Below, piece after piece: positions 1 through 7,255 of a stretch of DNA of 64,000 nucleotides (positions are counted from its first letter, which is position 1; each line of letters opens with the position of its first letter). Source of the stretch: Micromonospora sp. MP36. Its GTDB lineage: Bacteria; Actinomycetota; Actinomycetes; Mycobacteriales; Micromonosporaceae. The notes under the pieces were generated by a model, which saw only the letters and a list, made by a program, of their open reading frames with translations, was not told the origin of the DNA and searched no databases. The stretch covers positions 62,001 to 126,000 of the forward strand of contig NZ_VSFA01000009.1 in assembly GCF_008119785.1 (NCBI RefSeq), written 5' to 3'. The translations under genes and the position numbers were made by a program.

Positions 1-231
1 TTCATCACCGGCATCGCCTCGGCCTGGGTGCGCGGCCTGGCCATCGACTGCGGGTGCTTCGGCAGCGGCGGCCAGCTCGCCGCCGGCCAGGCCCCGACCT
101 ACCTCCCGGAGATCCTCCGGGACCTGGGATTCCTGGTCATGGCCGGATTCCTGCTGATCTGGCCCCGCACCCCGTTCTCCGTGGACGGCTGGCTGGCGGG
201 CGCGGCACCCGAGGAGGGCGAGGATGAGTAG
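1..231 (+). CDS. MauE/DoxX-like membrane protein, C-terminal fragment
   Basis: The reading frame enters from the left edge and gives the last 76 residues of a membrane protein. It holds a Cys-Gly-Cys motif (DCGCFG) followed by a hydrophobic helix (DLGFLVMAGFLLIW) and a short acidic tail. This pattern fits the MauE branch of the DoxX-like family, which in actinobacteria often sits next to DsbA-like thioredoxin proteins and is thought to pass electrons for periplasmic disulfide chemistry. The stop overlaps the next start by 8 nt, so the two genes are almost certainly co-translated. The N-terminal membrane segments lie outside the window. The family call rests on the CGC motif, hydrophobicity and the neighbour. 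Confidence 0.6.
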   Translation, partial: FITGIASAWVRGLAIDCGCFGSGGQLAAGQAPTYLPEILRDLGFLVMAGFLLIWPRTPFSVDGWLAGAAPEEGEDE

Positions 232-940
232 TCGGAAGGGCCAGAAGAAGGCGGCCCAGGTGGTCCGCGCGCAGATCGCCCGGGAGAAGCGACGCACCCG
301 CACGATCATCACGTCGATCGCCGCGGTGGTGCTGCTGGTGATCGCCGGGCTGATCGGCTGGACCGTCTACTCCAGCCAGAAGTCGAAGTCCTTCACCTCC
401 CCGCCGAACGCCAACCACACCGGCACCGGCATCGTCCTCGGCCAGGGCCCGGTCACCATCGACCTGTACGAGGACTACCTCTGCCCGGTCTGCAAGCAGT
501 TCCAGGACACCAGCGGGCCGACCATCACCCAGCTGATCAACGAGAACAAGGTGCGGGTGGTCTACCACCCGGTCGCCTTCCTGAACCGCTTCTCCAGCAC
601 CCAGTACTCGACCCGCTCCGCGGCCGCCTCCGGCTGCGCCGCGCAGGGCGCGCGGTTCAAGGAGTTCACCGACGCGCTCTTCGCCAAGCAGCCGCCGGAG
701 AACAGCGCCGGGCTCAGCGACAACGAGCTGATCGACATCGGCGCGAGCGTCGGGGTGAACCGGGACGCGATGAGCTCCTGCGTCCGGGACGGCACGTACA
801 AGACGTGGACCGCACACGTCACGGACGACGCCGCCAAGTCCGGCGTCACCGGCACCCCGACCGTCAAGGTCAACGGCAAGGAGCTCACGGACCGCAGCCC
901 CGAGGGGATCAAGGCGGCGGTGGCGGCGGCCGGCAAGTGA
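224..940 (+). CDS. Membrane-anchored DsbA-like thioredoxin-fold protein
   Basis: The 238-residue protein has a basic cytoplasmic N-terminus (1-27), one membrane helix (about 28-49) and an extracytoplasmic thioredoxin-fold domain. The active site is Cys87-Pro-Val-Cys90 (YLCPVCKQF), and the cis-proline loop TGTPTVKVNG lies near the C-terminus. This is the usual form of actinobacterial DsbA-like oxidoreductases (DSBA/thioredoxin_4 family), which oxidise or isomerise thiols in exported proteins. It overlaps the preceding MauE-like gene by 8 nt and the following gene by 4 nt (GTGA). The three probably form one operon, with the MauE-like partner as a candidate redox partner. Whether it acts as oxidase or reductase cannot be told from sequence. 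Confidence 0.88.
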   Translation: MSSRKGQKKAAQVVRAQIAREKRRTRTIITSIAAVVLLVIAGLIGWTVYSSQKSKSFTSPPNANHTGTGIVLGQGPVTIDLYEDYLCPVCKQFQDTSGPTITQLINENKVRVVYHPVAFLNRFSSTQYSTRSAAASGCAAQGARFKEFTDALFAKQPPENSAGLSDNELIDIGASVGVNRDAMSSCVRDGTYKTWTAHVTDDAAKSGVTGTPTVKVNGKELTDRSPEGIKAAVAAAGK

Positions 941-2052
941 GCCGCGTACCGCTGCGCCGGGCGGGGGTGGTGGTCACCGCCGCGCTCGCCGCCCTCCTCG
1001 CCCTCGCCGCCCCGGCCGCCGCGCACGGGGCGGACGCCCCCGCCGGCACCGACTACCGGGCCGAGGTGACCTCGCTCAGCCCCGCCCGGCCCGGGCTCAC
1101 CGCCCGCATGGTCGAGGCGGGGGCCCGGCTGGAGTTGACCAACCGCACCGGGCCGGAGGTCGAGGTGCTCGGCTACTCCGGCGAGCCGTACCTGCGCGTC
1201 GGGCCGGGCGGGGTGTACGAGAACACCCGCTCCCCCGCCACCTACCTGAACCGGACCATCACCGGTGACACCCAGCTCCCCCCGCAGGCCGACCCGGCGG
1301 CGGCACCTTCCTGGCGGCGGGTCTCCGACGGGCCGTCGGCCCGCTGGCACGACCAGCGGACGCTCTGGCTGGAGTCGGACCTGCCGCCGCAGGTCACCGC
1401 CGACCCCACCCGGGAGCAGCGGGTCCGCGACTGGGTGGTGCCGGTGCGCGCCGGCGGCGAGCCGATCGAGGTACGCGGCACCCTGGACTGGGTGCCGCCG
1501 CCCGACCCGTACCCGTGGTGGGCGGCCGCCACGCTCGGCTTCCTGCTGGTCGGCGCGGCCGGGCTGGTCCCGGGCGGCTCGGCGGCCGGTGGGCGCGCGC
1601 TGCGCGGGGTGGGCGCGCTGCTCGCCCTGGGCGGGCTGGCCACCGTGGCGCTCAGTGTCGGCCGGGCGCTCGACGCCGGGGCCGAGGGCGTCGGCGGGGT
1701 GTTGCTCGGGCTGGTCGGCGGACAGACCTGGCCGCTGCTCACCGGGCTCGGCGCGCTCGCCGCCGGCGGGTACGCGCTGGCCCGCCGGGAAGCCGCCGAC
1801 TTCACGCTCGCCCTGGCCGGGGCGTGCCTGGCGCTCTTCGCCGGAGTGGCGAACCTGGCCGTGCTGTCCCGCTCGGTGGTGCCGGTGCTCTGGCCGGCGA
1901 GCCTGGCCCGGGTGTTGGTGACGCTGATCCTGGCCACCGGGGCCGGTGCGGTCGCCGCCGGCCTGCTGCGCCTGCACGCCGCCTCCCGCGCCGCGCGGCA
2001 GGCACCCCGCCACCCACGCCCCACCGCCGCCGCCGCGCCCGCACGTCACTGA
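937..2052 (+). CDS. Conserved membrane protein with signal peptide and C-terminal helix bundle
   Basis: The GTG start at 937 overlaps the stop of the DsbA-like gene, giving 371 residues. An Ala-rich signal peptide (about 1-28, ending AAPAAAHG) leads into an extracellular region of about 180 residues containing LELTNRTGPEVEVLGYSGEPYLRV, followed by about six hydrophobic helices and a short basic tail. I do not recognise a catalytic motif. The extracellular part looks like a beta-sandwich of the kind often found in actinobacterial envelope proteins. Its place behind MauE- and DsbA-like genes suggests a substrate or partner of the thiol-redox pair, but no cysteine pattern proves this. Function unknown. 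Confidence 0.75.
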   Translation: MSRVPLRRAGVVVTAALAALLALAAPAAAHGADAPAGTDYRAEVTSLSPARPGLTARMVEAGARLELTNRTGPEVEVLGYSGEPYLRVGPGGVYENTRSPATYLNRTITGDTQLPPQADPAAAPSWRRVSDGPSARWHDQRTLWLESDLPPQVTADPTREQRVRDWVVPVRAGGEPIEVRGTLDWVPPPDPYPWWAAATLGFLLVGAAGLVPGGSAAGGRALRGVGALLALGGLATVALSVGRALDAGAEGVGGVLLGLVGGQTWPLLTGLGALAAGGYALARREAADFTLALAGACLALFAGVANLAVLSRSVVPVLWPASLARVLVTLILATGAGAVAAGLLRLHAASRAARQAPRHPRPTAAAAPARH

Positions 2053-2166
2053 CCCACGCCCCGCCCGCACCCGGCGTGGCACTCAGTCACGGAAAGAGTG
2101 GCCATCCACGCCAGCAGGGGCACCTTGCCGTGTTTCTACGGATCTTGGGCGCCCTGGTCGGGGTGG
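2053..2166. other. Convergent intergenic spacer, nothing clear
   Basis: A 114-nt gap between convergent genes. I see no strong hairpin or promoter here. Confidence 0.4.
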
Positions 2167-2943
2167 TCAGGAGAGGTGGCGGGGAGCGGTGCGGGGGTTG
2201 AAGCCGTACGGGAGCTCCAGGCGGTGCTTCGCCAGGAGGGGCTCGTCGGTGAGGAGGTTGACCGTGGGGGCGTCGGCGACGATCCGGCCGGCGTCCAGGA
2301 TCACCGAGCGGTCGCAGAGTTCCGCCGCGTACGGCAGGTCGTGAGTGACCATGAGCAGGGTCACCGGCAGGGCACGCAGGATCTCCGCCAACTCCCGCCG
2401 GGCCGCCGGGTCGAGGTTGGACGACGGCTCGTCGAGGACCAGGATCTCCGGGTGCATGGCGAGCACGGTGGCCACCGCCACCCGGCGGCGCTGCCCGAAG
2501 GAGAGGTGGTGCGGGGCGCGGTTTCGGTGCTCGCTCATCCCCACCGCGGCCAGGGCCTCGTCCACCCGGGCGGCCAGTTCCGCCCCGCGCAACCCCAGGT
2601 TGGCCGGCCCGAACGCGACGTCCTCGGCCACGGTGGGCAGGAAGAGCTGGTCGTCCGGGTCCTGGAAGACGATGCCCACCCGGCGGCGGATCTCGGCGAG
2701 GGTGTCCCGGTCCCGGCCGACCGTCAGGCCGCCCACGCTGACCGTCCCGTCCGTCGGGGTGAGGATGCCGTTGAGGTGCAGCACCAGCGTGGTCTTGCCG
2801 GCCCCGTTCGGCCCGAGCAGGGCCACCCGGTCCCCGCGCGGCACGGTCAGGTCCACCCCGTGCAGCGCGACGTGACCGTCCGGGTAGGCGTACCGGACGC
2901 CGCGTACGTCCAGGGAGGGAGGTGTCTGCACGTACCCGATCAT
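2167..2943 (-). CDS. cbiO: ECF transporter ATP-binding subunit, nickel/cobalt type (CbiO)
   Basis: This ABC ATPase of 258 residues starts at the ATG at 2943 (MIGYVQ) and overlaps the stop of cbiQ by 4 nt. Walker A (GPNGAGKTT), the Q-loop (VFQDPDDQLF), signature (LSFGQRRRVA), Walker B (ILVLDEPSSNLD) and the switch histidine (TLLMVTHDL) are all present and intact. The Q-loop form FQDPDDQ is characteristic of ECF/CbiO ATPases. It would power metal uptake together with CbiQ, the PDGLE protein and CbiM encoded just upstream in the same direction. A longer upstream reading frame exists but overlaps cbiQ almost fully and is not believable. Confidence 0.92.
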   Translation of the reverse strand: MIGYVQTPPSLDVRGVRYAYPDGHVALHGVDLTVPRGDRVALLGPNGAGKTTLVLHLNGILTPTDGTVSVGGLTVGRDRDTLAEIRRRVGIVFQDPDDQLFLPTVAEDVAFGPANLGLRGAELAARVDEALAAVGMSEHRNRAPHHLSFGQRRRVAVATVLAMHPEILVLDEPSSNLDPAARRELAEILRALPVTLLMVTHDLPYAAELCDRSVILDAGRIVADAPTVNLLTDEPLLAKHRLELPYGFNPRTAPRHLS

Positions 2944-3710
2944 CTCAGGACGACCGCGACGGCGGCGATGGTGGCCGCGGCCAGCGGCACCGTCGCGGCG
3001 ACCGCCCACTGCCCGGCGGTGGCCGCCCCCGCGCCCTGCCACACCGCCGGCATCCGCCCCGTGTAACCGCGGGACACCATCGCCAGGTAGACCCGCTCGC
3101 CGCGCTCGAAGGCACGCAGGAAGAGCGCACCCACCCCGGCGGCGAAACCCCGGAGCTGCCAGAGGAACCGCGGGTCGTCGCCCCGGGACACCCGGGCCAC
3201 CCGCATCCGCCGGGCCTCGCCCACCAGCACGTCCAGGTAGCGCAGCATGAACGTGGCGATCTGGGTGAGGATCTGCGGACAGCGCAGCCGGTCCAGGCCG
3301 ACGATCAGATCCCGCGTCGTCGTGGTCGCCGCCAGCAGAAGCGACGCGAGCACACCGAGGGTGCCCTTGGCCAGGATGTTCCACGCGCCGTGCAGCCCGT
3401 CCACCGACAGGCTCAGCCCGGCCACCTCGACCCGCTCCCCCGTGCCGAAGAACGGCAGCGCGAACGCGAAGAGCACGAACGGCAGCTCGATCAACGCCCG
3501 GCTGAGCAGCCAGCGCGGGCCCACCCAGGCCAGCGCCGCCACGGCGACAACCAGCAGGGCGTACGCGCCGAAGGCCCAGTACGCCTCGCGGGGCGTGGCG
3601 ACCACCGCGACGGTGAAGAGCACCATCGCGGCGATCTTCACCTCCGGCGCGAGGCGGTGCACCGGTGAGGCGGACTCGCGGTAGAGCACGTGGGCGTGCC
3701 CGGCACCCAT
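2940..3710 (-). CDS. cbiQ: ECF transporter T component CbiQ, nickel/cobalt type
   Basis: This membrane protein of 256 residues has about six helices and the conserved coupling motifs of CbiQ/EcfT proteins: an Ala-Arg-Gly-like segment (VARVSRGDDP) and a second one (VSRGYTGRMP), which contact the ATPase. I chose the ATG at 3710 because a GAGGG ribosome-binding sequence lies 10 nt upstream and overlaps the stop of the preceding gene. An upstream start at 3749 would run 26 nt into that gene. The last 4 nt overlap cbiO. Role: transmembrane coupling subunit of the metal importer. Confidence 0.9.
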   Translation of the reverse strand: MGAGHAHVLYRESASPVHRLAPEVKIAAMVLFTVAVVATPREAYWAFGAYALLVVAVAALAWVGPRWLLSRALIELPFVLFAFALPFFGTGERVEVAGLSLSVDGLHGAWNILAKGTLGVLASLLLAATTTTRDLIVGLDRLRCPQILTQIATFMLRYLDVLVGEARRMRVARVSRGDDPRFLWQLRGFAAGVGALFLRAFERGERVYLAMVSRGYTGRMPAVWQGAGAATAGQWAVAATVPLAAATIAAVAVVLR

Positions 3711-3723
3711 GACGGCGGGTCCC

Positions 3724-4170
3724 TCAGCGGGCGCCGGCCGCGCGGGCATCCCGGTCGCCGGCCGGCTCGGACGAGCCGTCCGCCGGGCCGGTCGCGGTGC
3801 CGCCCGCCGGGGCGGTCGGGGTGCCGGCCGTCGCGGTGCCGCGGCGGCGGGCCAGCCAGAACAGGCCGCCGCCCAGGGCGAAGGTGAGCAGCACGCCGAT
3901 CACGCCGGAGAGCCCGGTCGACAGGAACCCGTTGCCGACCCCGCGGACGCCGTAGTCGGCCAGCGGGCTGTCCGCCAACTCGTGGTCCTTGGCCCGCTGC
4001 GCCGGGCAGCTCCCGCCGGTGATCTCGTCCTCGGCGTTCACCGTGCAGCCCTTCAGCAGCGACGAGTCGAGCCCATCCGGGTGCGACGAGGCGTAGTTGC
4101 TGACCACGCCGGCGAGCAGCAGGGCGACCAGCAGACCGCCGAGGACGAAGGGCCAGGGACGCTTGCTCAT
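3724..4170 (-). CDS. PDGLE-domain protein, CbiN/NikN-like accessory subunit
   Basis: This 148-residue protein has an N-terminal helix (WPFVLGGLLVALLLAGVVSNYASS), then the diagnostic PDGLD variant of the PDGLE motif (SHPDGLDSSLL), an extracellular loop with two cysteines, a second helix (GVIGVLLTFALGGGLFWLA) and a low-complexity Ala/Gly/Asp tail. PDGLE proteins accompany CbiM in nickel and cobalt ECF importers and take the place of CbiN or NikN. Its start overlaps the stop of cbiM by 4 nt. The tail after about residue 110 is unusually rich in Gly/Ala/Pro and is probably disordered. Confidence 0.85.
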   Translation of the reverse strand: MSKRPWPFVLGGLLVALLLAGVVSNYASSHPDGLDSSLLKGCTVNAEDEITGGSCPAQRAKDHELADSPLADYGVRGVGNGFLSTGLSGVIGVLLTFALGGGLFWLARRRGTATAGTPTAPAGGTATGPADGSSEPAGDRDARAAGAR

Positions 4171-4886
4171 CGGACACCTCCGGTGGCCGGGACGGCGGGA
4201 GCCGGCACGACCGGCTTGCGGGCGCGCAGCGCGTACACCAGGTCCGGACGGACCTTCGCGACGGTGACCACGGTGGTCGCGGTGATCAGGCCCTCGCCGA
4301 TCCCGATCAGCAGGTGGACGCCGGCCATCGTGCCGGCCAGGCCAGCGAGGTTGCCGCCCAGGTCGACGGTGCCGCCCAGCCAGTACTGCAGGACGAAGCC
4401 CTGGCTGGCAACCACCACGCTGACCAGCGCGGAGACGAAGGCGGTGACGCCGAGACCCGCCGGGGTACGCGGCAGCACCCGCAGCAGCAGCGCGATCAGC
4501 AGGTACGCGGCGGCGGTGCCGAGGATCGCCATGTTGGTGATGTTGAGGCCGAGCATGGCCACCCCGCCGTCGCCGAAGACCAGGGCCTGCACGACCAGGA
4601 CCACGGCCACGCAGAGCGCTCCGACCCACGGGCCGACCAGCAGCGCGGCGAGGGCGCCACCGAGCAGGTGGCCACTGACCCCGGCGGTGAAGATCGGGAA
4701 GTTGAGCATCTGCACGGCGAAGATGAACGCGGCCACCAGGCCCGCCATCGGGGCCAGCCGGTCGTCGAGGTCACGGCGCCCGCGCAGCACGCACAGGGTG
4801 AGCACGGCGAGCGCGAACGCCGCGAAGATCGCGGCGACGGGACCGTCGATGATCCCGTTCGAGATGTGCATCGCCAGCGTGTCCAC
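4167..4886 (-). CDS. cbiM: ECF transporter substrate-binding membrane subunit CbiM
   Basis: The 239-residue polytopic membrane protein carries the CbiM/NikM hallmarks: an N-terminal Met-His-Ile motif, the segment NFPIFTAGVSGHLLGG with the second metal-ligand histidine, and FGDGGVAMLGLNITNMA. In this family the N-terminal amine of Met1 and His2 coordinate the metal. A good GGAGG site 7 nt upstream supports the GTG at 4886, which would put five residues (MDTLA) before MHI. An ATG at 4871 would give the canonical Met-His N-terminus but has no well-spaced ribosome-binding site. I list the longer form and flag the conflict. First gene of the importer operon, downstream of a Nur-like box. Confidence 0.9.
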   Translation of the reverse strand: MDTLAMHISNGIIDGPVAAIFAAFALAVLTLCVLRGRRDLDDRLAPMAGLVAAFIFAVQMLNFPIFTAGVSGHLLGGALAALLVGPWVGALCVAVVLVVQALVFGDGGVAMLGLNITNMAILGTAAAYLLIALLLRVLPRTPAGLGVTAFVSALVSVVVASQGFVLQYWLGGTVDLGGNLAGLAGTMAGVHLLIGIGEGLITATTVVTVAKVRPDLVYALRARKPVVPAPAVPATGGVR

Positions 4887-4933
4887 TCGACCTCCTCCAT
4901 GCCGACACCGGTGAGCTTATTGGCAGCCGATCG

Positions 4934-4956
4934 TTGTTGCCAATCCCTTGCAACAA
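4934..4956. promoter_or_regulatory. Nur-like operator upstream of the metal importer
   Basis: A perfect inverted repeat TTGTTGC (4934-4940) and GCAACAA (4950-4956) encloses TTGCCA-ATCCC-TTGCAA (4937-4953). The latter matches, with one mismatch, the box I recall for the actinobacterial nickel regulator Nur (tTGCaa-N5-ttGCAA). It lies about 50 nt upstream of the cbiM start, in a position suited to repression. It is also within 100 nt of the divergent bcp gene. The match to Nur is from memory and is an inference. Confidence 0.55.
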
Positions 4957-5015
4957 GCCATGGTGATCATCACTCCGCCGCGCGTCGCCACCGCCCCCGT
5001 ACGGCCGCGCGGCGG

Positions 5016-5021
5016 TATCGT
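5016..5021 (+). promoter_or_regulatory. Minus-10 hexamer for leaderless bcp
   Basis: TATCGT ends 7 nt before the bcp ATG, with no ribosome-binding sequence between, so the transcript is probably leaderless. Confidence 0.45.
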
Positions 5022-5028
5022 CTCCGCC

Positions 5029-5499
5029 ATGACCGACCGCCTCAGCCCCGGTGACCCCGCCCCCGAATTCACCCTCCCCACCGACAGCGGCGGGACCCTC
5101 TCCCTGGCCGACCTGCGCAGCCGCAAGGTCATCCTGTACGCGTACCCGGCCGCCATGACGCCCGGCTGCACCAAGCAGGCCTGCGACTTCCGCGACTCGC
5201 TCGCCTCACTCCAGGCCGCCGGCTACGAGGTGGTGGGCATCTCCCCGGACAAGCCGGAGAAGCTGGCCAAGTTCCGCGACCGGGACGCCATCACCTTCCC
5301 GCTGGTCGCCGACACCGACAGGGCCGTGCTCACCGCGTACGGCGCGTACGGCGAGAAGCAGCTCTACGGGAAGACCGTGACCGGGGTGATCCGCTCGACC
5401 TTCGTCATCGACGAGGACGGGAAGATCGAGCGGGCGCTCTACAACGTCAAGGCCACCGGGCACGTCGCCAAGCTCCGCCGGGACCTCGGCCTGGACTGA
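5029..5499 (+). CDS. bcp: Thioredoxin-dependent peroxiredoxin (Bcp/PrxQ)
   Basis: The protein of 156 residues starts MTDRLSPGDPAPEFTLP and carries the peroxidatic cysteine in the motif PAAMTPGCTKQACDFRD, where the second cysteine five residues on is the usual PrxQ resolving cysteine. The segment GVIRSTFVIDEDGKI is the conserved C-terminal part of the fold. It reduces hydrogen peroxide and organic or lipid hydroperoxides in the cytoplasm using thioredoxin. Length is typical. The ATG at 5029 is preceded directly by a minus-10-like hexamer rather than a Shine-Dalgarno site. An upstream in-frame start at 4948 would fall inside the Nur-like box and is less likely. Confidence 0.93.
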   Translation: MTDRLSPGDPAPEFTLPTDSGGTLSLADLRSRKVILYAYPAAMTPGCTKQACDFRDSLASLQAAGYEVVGISPDKPEKLAKFRDRDAITFPLVADTDRAVLTAYGAYGEKQLYGKTVTGVIRSTFVIDEDGKIERALYNVKATGHVAKLRRDLGLD

Positions 5500-5556
5500 G
5501 GCTGTCGGACCCAGCCGCCGGCGGGCGGGACTGCACACCGTCTCAGCGCGACGCTC

Positions 5557-5562
5557 TAGACT
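5557..5562 (+). promoter_or_regulatory. Minus-10 element of the tRNA-Leu gene
   Basis: TAGACT ends 10 nt before the first base of the tRNA. No convincing minus-35 match was found. Confidence 0.35.
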
Positions 5563-5572
5563 CATCGGGTCG

Positions 5573-5658
5573 GCGGGAGTGGCGGAACGGCAGACGCGCA
5601 GGCCTTAGGAGCCTGTGTCCGAGAGGACGTGGGGGTTCGAAACCCCCCTCCCGCACCA
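5573..5658 (+). tRNA. tRNA-Leu (anticodon UAG)
   Basis: An 86-nt class II tRNA. The acceptor strands GCGGGAG (5573-5579) and CTCCCGC (5648-5654) pair perfectly, followed by discriminator A and an encoded CCA (5656-5658). The anticodon stem CAGGC/GCCTG encloses loop CTTAGGA with anticodon TAG at 5606-5608, reading CUA leucine codons. The long variable arm (TGTCCGAGAGGACG) and the T-arm GGGGGTTCGAAACCCCC are clear. Confidence 0.97.
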
Positions 5659-5714
5659 GCAGCACTGTCGTGAAGGTCACGAAGGTGGGTTCACGCCGCG
5701 CCATTCGGCGCAGG

Positions 5715-6260
5715 ATGGCGGGCGTGAACCTGCGCTTCGTCCTCGACCCCGATCTCACCCCCGAGCTGCGCGAGCAGATCGTCGCCCTTTGGGTGGACGT
5801 CACCAACGCCGGCGGCGCAGTCGGCTTCGTCGCCCCGGTGACCGCGGCCGAGGTCCGCCCCCTCGCCGAGGAGACCTTCGCGGGTCTGGTCGACGGACCG
5901 GACCGGCTGCTGGCGGGCTACGAGGGGGACCGCCTCGTCGGCATCCTGATCATCTCCGACAACCGGTTCCACCTGAAGACGCACTGGCGGGTGCTCAAGC
6001 GGGTGATGGTGCACCCCGACACGCAGGGCCGGGGGCACGGTGCCGCGTTGATGCGCGAGGCCGAGCGGATCGGCCGGGAACTGGGCCTGACGGCGCTGCA
6101 CGTGACGCTCCGGGACGGCCTCGGCCTGGGCGCGTTCTACGGCCGGCTCGGCTACCGGGAGGTGGGGCGGCTGCCCGCCGCGCTGCGCCTCGGCCCCGGC
6201 GACGACCGGGACGAGGTCTTCATGTGGCTCGACCTGGACGCCGACGTCGCGGCGGCCTGA
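5715..6260 (+). CDS. GNAT family N-acetyltransferase
   Basis: Counting from the ATG at 5715 the protein has 181 residues. It has the GNAT acetyl-CoA site: beta strand LKRVMVHPDTQGRGHGAALM with the Q-G-R-G-H-G pyrophosphate loop, followed by a helix (REAERIGRELG) and strand ALHVTLRDG, then FYGRLGYREVG near the end. The substrate cannot be predicted. It follows tRNA-Leu in the same direction. An in-frame start at 5670 is possible but would extend into the region just after the tRNA. The strong hairpin at 6271-6294 ends transcription. Confidence 0.85.
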   Translation: MAGVNLRFVLDPDLTPELREQIVALWVDVTNAGGAVGFVAPVTAAEVRPLAEETFAGLVDGPDRLLAGYEGDRLVGILIISDNRFHLKTHWRVLKRVMVHPDTQGRGHGAALMREAERIGRELGLTALHVTLRDGLGLGAFYGRLGYREVGRLPAALRLGPGDDRDEVFMWLDLDADVAAA

Positions 6261-6270
6261 CCGCGCCGGA

Positions 6271-6294
6271 CCGGCCGCCCGGGCGGGCGGCCGG
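6271..6294. terminator. Bidirectional hairpin terminator
   Basis: Perfect 11-bp inverted repeat CCGGCCGCCCG / CGGGCGGCCGG with a two-base centre, between the convergent acetyltransferase and methyltransferase genes. Confidence 0.6.
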
Positions 6295-6295
6295 G

Positions 6296-7129
6296 TCACC
6301 AGGCGACGCCGATCCCGTCGCCCGGGTACCAGTGCCGGGCCGGGGTCTCCCGGTATGCGAGGAAGCGCCGGCCGGTGCGTTCGGCATGCTGGGCCAGGAC
6401 GTTGGTGGCCGTGGCGTTGTCGGTGAGCAGCATCGCGTCGGGTGCGAGTTTCGCCTCGATCGTCTCGAACTCGCGCTGCTCGTGCACCCGGCTGTGGTCG
6501 CTGTCGTGCAGGAAAAGGTCGACCGGCCGGTCCAGCGCGTTGATGGAGGCGATGGAGTCGCCGATGACGAGGTCGACCACCTCGGCCCAGGGTGTGGCCC
6601 GGGCGAGGTAGCCGGCCTCGGGGTTGATGTCGAGCGAGGTGAGCCGGCCGGGGTGTCCTTCGGCGGCGTTGCGGAGCAGGGCGGCGGCCAGGACGCAGCT
6701 GCCGAGGCCCTTGTCCACGCCGGTCTCCACGACGTGGGCGGGTTTGCGGGCGCGGACGATGGCGTACCAGCCGATCCGGCGGGCGTAGCGGACGTGCCGG
6801 TCGGCCAGGCCGCGCCGGGACGCGGTGGCGGTGGCGGTCTCGATGTGCCCGCGTAGCTTGTCGTCGCCTTCCAGCTCGGCGAACCAGGCGCGCACCTGCC
6901 CGACGGGGACGTCGCACACCACGCTGACGAACCAGGCGAGGTGGTGCCGGCTGAGCGTGGTCAGGTCGTACGTGTAGTTGTGATGCTCCCGGGAGGTGAG
7001 CAGCCAGCGGGCGGAGGTGCGCAGCACCTTGGCGTCGTGCTTGGCGACCTTGGCCAGGCGGGTCGGAAAGGCGGCGACCGGCGCCAGCCGGGTGCGGGCG
7101 ATGGCCCGACGGAGCTTCGTTGCGTCCAC
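6296..7129 (-). CDS. Class I SAM-dependent methyltransferase-like protein
   Basis: From the GTG at 7129 the protein has 277 residues. The central part VVETGVDKGLGSCVLAAALL is a Rossmann motif I of the class I methyltransferase fold, followed by a second strand with acidic end (LTSLDINPEAGYLA) and VDLFLHDSDHS, as in the Methyltransf_24 group of small-molecule or sugar methyltransferases. The N-terminal 100 residues are helical and unassigned. The frame stays open to 7255, but that would overlap the divergent lcp gene. The GTG at 7129 lies 7 nt after a minus-10-like TACAAC, so a leaderless start is more likely. Substrate unknown. Confidence 0.75.
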   Translation of the reverse strand: MDATKLRRAIARTRLAPVAAFPTRLAKVAKHDAKVLRTSARWLLTSREHHNYTYDLTTLSRHHLAWFVSVVCDVPVGQVRAWFAELEGDDKLRGHIETATATASRRGLADRHVRYARRIGWYAIVRARKPAHVVETGVDKGLGSCVLAAALLRNAAEGHPGRLTSLDINPEAGYLARATPWAEVVDLVIGDSIASINALDRPVDLFLHDSDHSRVHEQREFETIEAKLAPDAMLLTDNATATNVLAQHAERTGRRFLAYRETPARHWYPGDGIGVAW

Positions 7130-7136
7130 CTGTGCG

Positions 7137-7142
7137 GTTGTA
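7137..7142 (-). promoter_or_regulatory. Candidate minus-10 for leaderless methyltransferase gene
   Basis: TACAAC on the minus strand, 7 nt before the GTG at 7129. Confidence 0.3.
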
Positions 7143-7242
7143 CCAGGTTGGGGGACGACTGGCGAGGAAAGTTTTGTCGCCGTCCGGATGGCCGGTGGGT
7201 GGCCGGTCGGAGGAGGGGCCCGCGCGCCGGAACGTGACTCAG

Positions 7243-7248
7243 TAGCAT
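7243..7248 (+). promoter_or_regulatory. Candidate minus-10 for leaderless lcp gene
   Basis: TAGCAT ends 7 nt before the ATG at 7256, and no ribosome-binding sequence intervenes. Confidence 0.4.
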
Positions 7249-7255
7249 CGCCCAC

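Noticed and set aside
4887..5028. Cobalamin riboswitch upstream of cbiM
   Set aside because: The region is only about 140 nt and I see no B12-box sequence; the Nur-like repeat explains it better.
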